From contig CM069446.1 in the NCBI GenBank assembly GCA_035610835.1, positions 49,205,625 to 49,269,624 on the forward strand: a DNA stretch of 64,000 nt, given 5' to 3'. A program made the position numbers and the translations under genes. This DNA is from Ophiura sarsii (Eukaryota > Echinodermata > Ophiuroidea > Amphilepidida > Ophiuridae). This document shows positions 50,417-60,500 of the stretch, in pieces. The notes beneath the pieces were generated by a model. The model had not been told where the DNA came from. It ran no database searches and saw only the letters and a list, made by a program, of their open reading frames with translations. Position 1 is the stretch's first letter; each line of letters opens with the position of its first letter.

Positions 50417-50890
50417 CTTGGATATGGACGCCGAGGTACTGGCAGGTCTTCATAGTCTTTAGTGTAGTCCCTGTCATAGTGTAGTCGTGTGCGTCTTGGT
50501 TTCATCGATTGGTGACTCTCATAATGTTGCACTTAGCAGCGTTGAATCGCATGCCCCATGCTTCCGTCCATTTGACCAGGTTGTCCAAGTCGGTCTGTAG
50601 GGATCATTGGACCATGGCTCTGTAGACTATAAGCAGTCATCAGCAAATAGTCTTATTTTGCTGGAGACAGCTTCACTGATGTCGTTTATGAATAGCAGGA
50701 ATAGATGGGGGCCGAGGACTGTTCCTTGGGGGACTCCGCTGTGAACTTTAGTCCAGCTGGATGGGGATCCATTTATAGTCACTCTCTGTTGCGCCTGGAT
50801 AGGAAGTTCTCGATCCAGCGTTTCGGGTGGTTCCTCTGACTCCATAATGGTCAAGCTTGACGAGGAGTCTTTGATGGGGTACAACGTCAT
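50417..50890 (-). pseudogene. Decayed non-LTR retrotransposon reverse-transcriptase fragment
   Basis: On the minus strand the sequence reads, with several frameshifts and stops: PHQRLLVKLDHYGVRG, then SSWTKVHSGVPQGTVLGP, INDISE, the catalytic-type FADD, then DLDNLVKWTEAWGMRFN, AAKCNIMRV and CQYLGV. These are reverse-transcriptase motifs of CR1/L2/Jockey-like LINEs (GVPQGTVLGP, F-A-D-D, K-W...W.M.FN..KC, YLGV). At least two frameshifts and an internal stop show it is dead. It is cut at one end by the N gap and at the other by the inverted repeat. Confidence 0.85.
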
Positions 50891-50954
50891 TCAATCGTCA
50901 ATAAATCATACAATATTAAAGAGAGGAAAGTGATGAAATTAGACAAAATATCCT
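50889..50954 (+). repeat. Left arm of 66-bp inverted repeat around the ING promoter
   Basis: The 66 bases ATTCAATCGTCAATAAATC...AAAATATCCT recur as the reverse complement at 51542-51607 with a single mismatch (G/A in the AGAGAG tract). The left arm abuts the dead LINE fragment. The right arm begins two bases inside ING intron 1. Confidence 0.9.
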
Positions 50955-51324
50955 TTATAGAGTTATATATATGATGTGGTTGTGGTATATCGTCGGATGG
51001 GTTATAAACCACGGGAAATGGTTTACGGGATAGGAGTCCTAGGGGTTAATAGGGATGTACCGTTTTGTGGGGTAATAAAGCAACCAGTATTTTTTGGGGG
51101 GTGGGGTGAGGAGAGGTAGAGTCCCGTTGTCCATTTTTTGCGCGTTTTAGTCCGCAAGGAAGTATGCGTACCGCCTATCCGGCCCCGCGTTTCGCATACT
51201 ACAAATGGCGCCGCGTTTTAAAATAAACCGGAGTTATTTACAGCCAACAGTTTTTACAACCTATGAACTCAATCAAGTTTACAGCAATTAATTTATGAAG
51301 CCTTATTTTACAGTTCACGTAGTC

Positions 51325-51369
51325 TTGCTTACCAAGCAGGACCCGAGCGAAGCAAGGGTATCCCGCTAG
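51325..51369 (+). mobile_element. Possible Helitron 3' end
   Basis: GGACCCGAGCGAAGCAAGGG can fold into a short GC hairpin (GGACCC with GGGT-a-TCC) and is followed a few bases later by CTAG then T. A hairpin just before CTAG or CTRR and insertion before T are hallmarks of Helitron 3' termini. No 5' TC end or helicase is visible, so this is a fragment call. Confidence 0.45.
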
Positions 51370-51502
51370 TAATTATAAGTAGCGTCTATTTTGCTGATCC
51401 CCAATCGAATTCTGCAATATCGCGCCCGTTAACGGGAGCCTGCACACACTGTAAAATACAGCGGCGGGAAAACGGGAATTGCGTTCTCGGCTCGGGTCAA
51501 AC
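51370..51502 (+). promoter_or_regulatory. Putative ING promoter / 5' UTR
   Basis: This is the short sequence between a possible Helitron end and the start codon. It is much richer in CpG than its surroundings (atcgcgcccgttaacggg, gcggcgggaaaacggg). It has no obvious TATA box next to the start codon, as expected for a housekeeping-type promoter. Just upstream, AAATGGCGCC at about 51206 resembles a YY1 site. The transcription start cannot be placed. Confidence 0.45.
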
Positions 51503-51539
51503 ATGGCGACCGCACTTTACCTGGAACAGTACCTTGACA
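51503..51539 (+). CDS. ING exon 1 (start codon)
   Basis: ATGGCGACC encodes [12 protein letters not shown] plus one base. The donor is GACA|gtagga, and AGC (Ser) forms across the junction to give LDS-IEN as in the family. The context AAACATGGCGACC also fits a YY1 site over the start codon. This exon is too short to appear as an open reading frame and was found by homology to the ING4/5 N-terminus. Confidence 0.9.
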
Positions 51540-54500
51540 GTAGGATATTTTGTCTAATTTCATCACTTTTCTCTCTTTAATATTGTATGATTTATTGACG
51601 ATTGAATAAACGACATGTTCAGCAAGCCTAACATCCTAAATTTAGATGTCATATTATTGAATAAACGCGTGACACGGTCGTCTAAAAATGTTGTCTAAAA
51701 ATATAATGGATTGAAATTCCGATACACAACATTGAATAAGCTTATTTGATTAGTACTGCAGTGCATTGTGATTTGTATTGTTTATATTGTTGACATAGCC
51801 AGCCAGTCGGTGATCTTGTGTTTTAAATTTAGGTCTCTTATATAGCTAATAAAATCACTATTGGTTGCTAGTGTACATGAATCTGTTGACACTTGATAAG
51901 ACATTCAATTGATATTAAATTTATAATGTTATTATTTAATTTAATAAATAATAATATTATATTATTTTTTATATTTATTATAAATTATAAGTTAAACCAT
52001 TTGGCATTTGGAATGGTAGTTGCTACTCTGAGTTTCACGCTTGTGCGATCCATCAGACAATTTGTTGTACGTGCAACAAAATCCCTTGTCAGTCATGCTA
52101 TGATAATTTCGCCCGCCGTACGTATACGTCATCATTTGTTTGGTTGGAAATACGCATGCGCAGATACCAGAAAATTCTGAAATACGAAAGTAAAACGATC
52201 CAAGCCGAGGTTGCCAGAAAAGTGGACAAAAATTACTCTTTTTATTAGATGTAACTATATCAATCATTGCAATCAACTAGTTCAAACAAATTCTATGATT
52301 CTTAGCTATAATAATAAAGTCATGTCATTGTCGGTGAGTTTGAATAATTTGGAAAGGTGCTAGGACTAAGGAGTTACAGAAGTTGTACTTTGCTCGTCAA
52401 AGCCTTTCAAAAGCTTAAATCTGGAAGTCACGTCGTAGTAACGTTCTGTGACTCAGTACTATAAATCCTGAGTTACATCATACATGTAACGAAAGTCTAA
52501 TAGGCCTACAGCACCTTTCCGCAAAAAATCGCTGTGTTATGTTTTGTTTTACGTTTTTTCCTGGAAAAATTGTGCTTGCTGATTGGTTGATAATGATGTC
52601 ATGATATATCGGGAGACATCATCGATATCAAGTGCTATCTTTAAACATTGTGGTCAATAGAATTAGGAGGAGCTAATTATGTGTTACTTGTTTGATCGAC
52701 ACATAATGCTTATGCAGTAAATTAGTTATTTGTGCAAAGACACCTCGCTCCACTCTGCGCTCGACAGGTAATTTTGCGAGGTGTCTTTGACAAACATCAA
52801 AGCCTAAACACACACACATCTTCTGCGCTTGATACAAAGTTTTGTTGCACTGTTTAGTGTTTGGGAGCCCCGTATAAATAATATTAAAGGTAGATGACCC
52901 GATCACATTTTCGTAACACAGAATTATTTCAAACATACGGAGATTTTCATATCATATGAAAGCTCGTATTTTTCTCATCATCATACTGAAATTTGACGGC
53001 CTAAATCGGTATAATTACGGAGAAATCGATGAAATAACATCGAATTACCGTGAATGGTGGTAACCACCGATATAGTTTGTGTACTCAACCATTAGAGCTA
53101 TGCAACTCAAACTTTGGAACACAACTTTTTTAAGGATGACCTTTCATGTAGAATAGAAAACTTCAAGTTGAAAATCGGAACATCTACCTGTGAACAAAAA
53201 ACTTCAATTCTTATTTTGTCTTTGTATTCAGGCATTGAAAATCTACCATTTGAACTACAGAGAAATTTCACCTTGATGAGAGATTTAGATCAGCGGACAC
53301 AAGGTAAGACCTGGATCATTTAACCCCTGAGAACTACCGGCCGATTGGTTAAAAAGATGGATACACCATTTATTGCACCAATGAGAGATATTGTTAGAAT
53401 TAAGTATCCCTGATAAAGATGGGAGTGAAACATTTTACAATACAAACAAGCTGCATTTGAATTGGCTATTCATATGAGTACATCTTGTAATAAACCAATC
53501 AGAACCACTGTAAGATAGCCAGGTAGACCCCAGGGGGTTAACCCTTACACCCCACTGATAGTTTAACCCTTACTTACACCCCCAGATAGTTTAACCCCAT
53601 TTTCCCCAAAACAATTGTTCCCTGTGCATAGAAAGTTAGAATATAGGTTTCGAATGGTTTCTGTTGTGTGGTATTTGGGGTTTAAAGGGTTAATTCCTGG
53701 TTGAAAGGAAGACATCGTCCCAAACGCACTCTCCGCTCAGCTACACTTGAAAGACCAGCACCACCAAGAGCTGATGTTACATATGGCACCAGATATTTAT
53801 CATATTTTGCCATTGTTGTGCACTATCGTTAAAAGAGGCGATAGGCATCTGCATTCTCTGAAAAGCTTCAAGTCGTCCCTGAAAACATTTTTATTTAAAC
53901 AAAACTATGGCTAAGGTCAGGGATTTCCTGTGATCACGGTATTCACGCCGCAATTCACCGTTTTCATGCTAAAATCATCAAAATCACGGATTTTGTAAAC
54001 AGTACCGTGAAATCGCGAAATTGTTATTTCAGCCGCGATAATTGTCCGACAAGCCGATTTTTACAGTTTTATTTAAATTAACAAAAATCGAATTTTCCGA
54101 ATTCCTATTGAAATATTTCCTTTCAAGATGATATCGACGCGCAATTGTGTACAGTGCATTCATCTCTAGGCCTACTTGACACGACTGATTGAAGTTCAAT
54201 TGACAGATGATTTATAATATCGAATTTATTTGAATGAGGTAAACAAAAGACCGTCTTCTTCTAAAGAAATAGGTAGGCCTACTTCAAACCAAATTCAAAA
54301 GAACGAAGAGATTGTTTACATACGCCACCCTTTTCAGAAAGGTTGTTTGTTGATAAAAAAAATTAATCCAGCGCGTTCAATGGGTGATTATTGATTCAAG
54401 ACCTTTTACAAGCGCCTTTCTAAAGACACAGAAATTCATTGATGAAAATAAATCATGTGATGATGAATAAATTACAATGTTGTAAATAGATCAGGATTCT

Positions 54501-57500
54501 GCGATTGGTTGAGATGACGTGCGTGCGACTTATGTTTACATGTCTTCAGGTCACGTCATGACCTCGCAAGGAAAAACAAAATAATTTACATATATATACA
54601 GTAACTTAAAAAATGTAATATGAAAAATATATTAACAAAATGTTTTTAGGGTATATTTGTACAAATGGTTGCGCAAAACAGCTTTATTATTCATTTCAAC
54701 ATTTCACAAAACTAGTACGAAAAATAAAGGTTTTATGACTACTTACTTTCGATATTTCTAACGAAACGTGTACATCAAAACAAGGCAGAAAGGCCCGTTA
54801 AGCCGGCGGAAATTGGTAGTTGTTACGTTACGGTGGCTTTTTCTAATGCCTAAAAATATGACCTCCGTAAATCCAAGGCATTACACACAAGTCTTTGGTA
54901 AATCACGGAATATCGCGCGGGTTTTTCCTTGAAATCTCAATAATCACGGTAAATCACGGTATTCACAAAAACGGCACACGGTTTTCACCTAAAAAAATCA
55001 CGGGAAATCCCTAAGCTTTAACTACGGCTAACTTTTAAATGTCACCATTCTCATGTGACACTATTTATCTCTTGTGCTGGTTGTCTTTTAAATCTTTTGA
55101 CATTTTTATACCTTCAATAAATTTCTCTTCATATAAATAATAATAATAATGATAATAATAACATATTTATATAGCGCCCAAAACATGGGTCCTTGGGCGC
55201 TTTACAAGCTAAAGGCACCATCCAAAAGATTTTTAAAAAAAATACATTAAAAAGAAAAACTATCAATACACATCATAATACAAGTCTTAAAAACTACACA
55301 TTATCAAGCAAACTACCTTGAATAACAATGTAAAATAGTAAGAATTATGATTTTGTCTTTTAATGTTGTCAAGCGCCGCCCAGAGGCATTTTTGCATTCG
55401 GCGCTATACAAATTACTCATTATTTATAGTTATATATTATGATATCATCATACATATCCATACAGATTTATGTGTGGACTGTTTTGTGCAGAAATGTTCT
55501 AGCCAAAGCTTTTCTAAGAAATATGTTTTATTTTGAGTGAAAAATAGTAGTAGTAGTTTTTACTACCCTGGTGATGACTGACAATACCGCATAATTTGTT
55601 TTTGTAGATCTAAGCAAAGAAATAGACGATGACACCCATGAGTATTTGGGGAAGATAAAGGAATTAGGCCCGGAGCAGCGGGTGGACAGGTTGAATAAGA
55701 TCAACACAGCATTCTCAAAAAGTAGAGAGTTTGGAGATGACAAAGTACAATTAGCAATGCAGACATATGAAATGGTAAGGATTGAGCACCTGTATGTTTT
55801 TCCGGCCCTTCAACATGTATAAAGTAAAACTGTCCAACGGTTATGCATAGGGAGTGTTCCTTAATACATGTGTAGGCAACGTTCGAAATAAGAAAAATAA
55901 ATTGGTTATCTGACGGATAACCTAGGTTGAGATTTTGGTTATCCGGATTTTTTCAGTTGTTCACTGGTGTTAGTTTGTTTTCTGTTGTTCGTGCCACCGA
56001 CCGAAGAAAGTATGGACCGATGCTTGTTTCACCATTTTGCAAACCCGAAAGTGAAATATCACCGTTTATGAAGACAAAGTTATAACTTTATAAGCATTGA
56101 ATACTGAAATTAATTTAATCGCGCTTACAAGCGCACTCAGTAGATGAGGCACCCACTACATCCTCAATCACAGCGACATGATTCAGTTCATACAATGAGA
56201 GTGAATGATAGGGGTTAGAGATTCATAGCCATCAAAACATGTGGCTTCTTAAAAGTGTGAATACAAATTATATTTTCCTATACACAGACCGTCGGTTGTC
56301 ACCCAACTCACGATGGTTTTCTGCGAGCACATGCAATTTTAGTCAACGGGAGAAAATGATAGCAGTCAGAGATTCGAAGCCATCTAAACAGATTAGATTT
56401 CCTATTTACAAATTACAACAGAAGTATACATTTGTGGAATTATGGAATTTTGAGCTCAAATTAACAGTTACTATTTAATCATACATTGTTGGTGTCACAA
56501 TATTTTGGTTATCCGCCGGTACATTTGGTCATTTCAGATGACTGCTATTTCGAATGCTGTGTGTAGGGGCAAAGGCAATGTAATTTTGGCTCTTAGACAT
56601 GTTTAGACAGTGACATAAATAGGTATTACATATTGGGGGGTGGGGGGGGGCAAAAAAAATTCCGCAGATTCAGAAATTTGAGGGCCGTGGGGTGCCACAC
56701 ATTGAGTTATAAACATGAGAGCAGGGTATGTGGGTGGTGGACGACGTGCTTGCTTGACCCCAAACCGAAACATTGAGCTCAATAACCGACAGTCCCAATC
56801 TCAACCAACACTCGCCCCCACCTCCTCTGGGCTATGCCTCTGCAGAATGCCCAAACAGTTAAACTGAAGGGCCAGATGCTGACAGAACAGCAAACTTATG
56901 TGTTGCTCATCTGTTTGACCATTTTGAGAGGTAGGTTTGGTTGACCTCCCGTGCTTCAACACACGGTCAACCTACTGTGAAGTTTGTCCATTGTCAAAAC
57001 ACCTCAAAAGAAAAACATACTCAAAAGACGGTCAGTCCCCTTCATGTCACTTGAGAACATAAACTGATCCTAATACCGATTTCTAGTGCAGATCCAGAGG
57101 GTTCGAAAAAGTCCCAATATATGAGAGGGTGAATTTATATTTATTTTTATTTTGATGGGTTAATTAATGCTACTCATGCATTCTTATTTGTGAATACATT
57201 GCATTTTTGGTGTTAATACTTCCAGGTTGACAAGCACATACGAAGATTAGATGCCGACTTGGCAAGGTTTGAACAGGAAGTCAAAGACAGGAATATAGAG
57301 CAGGCTGCCGCTGCCGCAGCAGCAGCTAGTGCAGAATTTGACAGCAGGACAGGTGGTGATAAGAGTGAGTATTCACTATTATAAACTGCTCACAAAAAGT
57401 ATCGAAACACTTAGAAATCATCCAATATATAACGGCTCGAAAGGGTATGCATTAATCGAAGCAAATAACCAAGTGCATAATTTTGTTCTGCGTATTTTGA

Positions 57501-60500
57501 CACCTCGATCGATGAGATACGATGTTGCGGAGCGGATTTATTGTCATTTCAATGGTCGTGGGTCCAGTTTCAAAAGTGACAATCATCCTATAGAAAGAGG
57601 TTTGCATTACTGTTTAGAATGATCAGATTCATGCTTTTCAATAGGGATGAGTGTCACTTTTGAAACTGGACCCACGATCATGGAAATGACAATAACTCCG
57701 CTCCGCAACATCGTATCTCAACGATCGAGGTGTCAAAATATGCAGAACAAAATTATGCACTTGGTTATTTGCTTCGATTAATGCATACCCTTTCGAGCCG
57801 TTATGTATTGGATCATTTCTAAGTGTTTCGATACTTTTTGTGAGCAGTTTAGTTGTCTGTTATTATAGAGATCTTTTCCCCTTAGATTTAGTTAATTTGA
57901 ATAACCCTAACCCCAACTACACCACACGGCAACAACACGGCCAACCTGTTTTTATAACCTGGCGTGCAAGTTTTTGGGCTATAAAATGGACCCAGGCTAT
58001 ATTACGAGGCGAATATACTGAGCCGAGTAGCTTTGACAGCTGTGGTGTAGTGGAATGATGATGGGCTTTGGTGCTGGAGGTCCGTGGTTCAAATCCCGGG
58101 GGGTTTGGGGTGACCTTTCGGGTGAATTTTCTCTGTGGGAAAAAAAATCTGTTGCCGTCTGGTGTTATAGAGTTAGGGTTAATACAGGAGCAATGTGTGA
58201 AGGCTTGTTGTTGTTTGGGGTTTTGTGGGCGTAAGATGTTCCATTACCGGATGAAACTCAACCCATTTGTATAATCAATTTCTCTAGGGGTAGCATTTTG
58301 TCGTGTAATAAGAACCTAAGTGGTAAGGGGCCTGCAAAAGACCTCAATTTCTAAGTTTGATATTTGCCACCCCCGTGTTTCTTTTCCAAAAGGTTTCAAC
58401 AGGAAATAGCTGTTTGAAGCACATACCATTACAGGTGTTAACACTTTCCACATGGCAGGCGTCTGCAGACGACATTCCAAAATTTCACAAAATGTTTAAC
58501 AAATCTTAACATTATTGAATTTAATTACCAAATTTGGAATCACCATGATAAATGCATTTCAATCAGTGGCGTAGCCAGAGGGGGATGGGGGGGGGGCAAC
58601 CGCCTCCCCCAATATTGACGTCGTGTCGGTTGAGATTGGCACTGTCGGTTCATTTGACCATAAGGAATCATGGGATTATGAGGGTCAAAAGTATGCAGAT
58701 GAAATTTTTTCGCACGCTATGCATGCATATGTCTTCCCAAAATACAATATTCTTTGGTACAAGCTTGTTTAGAGCCAAAATGTACCTCGGATCATGCAAA
58801 AAATAGGTGTAAAGTAGAAAATGTTGTCGGTTCATTTTCAATTCTTGCCCCCCCCCCCCCACAATATATATAACCTAGCTATGCCACTGATTTCAATAAG
58901 TACAAACATGCCTAGTATTGGTTCAGTGATTCTTGAGATAGACTTCTGAAAGTTAGGAAAGTTTCTGAAAAATCGGTTGTGTATATATGCCGAAACAATA
59001 TCCGTGTGAAAAGTGTTAAAACCAGCTGACCAATGTGGTTTACTTACAAATCTCTATCCATTAAAATTTAAATAATACAACATTTCGTTGCAGTTCTATC
59101 AAAACTGTGTATGTTTTTCCGGCCCTTCAACATGTAATAAAGACAAACTACCCAACGATTATGCAAAGGAAGTGTTGCTTTTGTTCAGGGGCAAGAGCTC
59201 TTGCAAGGTTTGGATAGATGTGTTTTGGCCCTTGAACATGTTTAGAGCAGACTGCTCAAAGGTAATACACATATGTGGTGGGGCATGGGAAAACCCTTCA
59301 CATGGTCATTTTCTAGCAACTTGGTTTTTTTCTTTGGCAGAGAGCTTCATACTCTACTGAGTATAGGACTGTTTAAATTTGTCAGAAATTCCATCTAGAA
59401 CTACAGTTATAGTATTTTAAAGTCGGCAAGTTTAAACGCAACACTCAAAATTGAAACTGACAATTCAAAGGTGTACACAAATCTTTTGAATGCTCTAATA
59501 TTAATAATAGCACATACACAGCCAGCCAGTCCAGAGTTCCACAAATTTCACTTATCGTACAGCTTCAGAGCGCTGTAAATTTGACATCGTAAATAACCTG
59601 ATTAATTATATCCCAACTTGGTGTGTGTGTGTTTAGTAGATGATTGTCTATCTTGATCAGTGTTGCTTGAATCAAAACTTCTAAGTTCTATCAGTGTCCA
59701 GCTGTGCAGGGGTTTGTACAGCAGAGTTCTGCCACATAAATCATCACTGATACCAGTACTGTCGATGAGTGCTATTAATTCCTTATAGCTCTCTGCAGCT
59801 ACGCTGCCTCGTGCTATAAGTCATACTAAAACTACATTGTTATATCACACAGAATAGCTTGTCATATGAAAAGGACTTTTGATATGAACCTAGTTTTTTG
59901 CGATATTATTAACAATTGTAAGTTCTTCACTTTCAAAATTGTCGGAATTCACAAGTGGTTACCATGGTAACAACGTCATTTTACGTAAACATAGCATTTC
60001 ACACATAAAATTTGATAAACAAGGTTCAGAAAAGTACTTAATAAACTTCACATCTGGAATTTTGCATTAAAAACTCCTGGAGACTAAAGTTCAAGGTATA
60101 ATCTCTATCTTGGGACCAAAGTTGGAAAATTGACTTGGAACTCATTTGAAAGGAATATTTTGGTATGACCCAGATATGGGCAATTCCAAGCAAATGTCAA
60201 CCAAATAGCCAAAATTTCAAATGTGCATCCAAAGTTTAATTCTATGCCTATAATGTAGGCAAGAGTCCAAAGTTCAGGAATTTTTAGTTTGTTTAGCGAT
60301 ACTATGTTTTTTGATGTATAAACTAGCTAATTAGCATAAATTTGCATATTTGCAGCTTACAAAATCAGTGAAAAGGCTTGTTTTTATTTATTCCATATCT
60401 TTTAGACACATAGGTATGATGTTTAAATAAATGTCAGGCACAATAGTAGTACTGATTGGAAAAGTTTTGATATAAATTTAATTTTGATCAACGGCCGATT

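Noticed and set aside
50227..50532. Open frames running through the N gap
   Set aside because: The N run is translated as unknown residues; the true sequence is missing and the flanks are repeat-derived.
57307..57335. Triplet-repeat expansion in ING exon 4
   Set aside because: The eight Ala codons are a mix of GCT, GCC and GCA, so this is not a recent uniform expansion.
57329..57622. Open frame continuing past ING exon 4
   Set aside because: It runs through a strong GTGAGT donor into the foldback transposon; the family match stops at the donor and resumes in frame at 61788.
59088..59360. 90-codon frame in ING intron 4 as an extra exon
   Set aside because: Its beginning repeats sequence found just after exon 3, and ING phase is already continuous from exon 4 to exon 5 without it.
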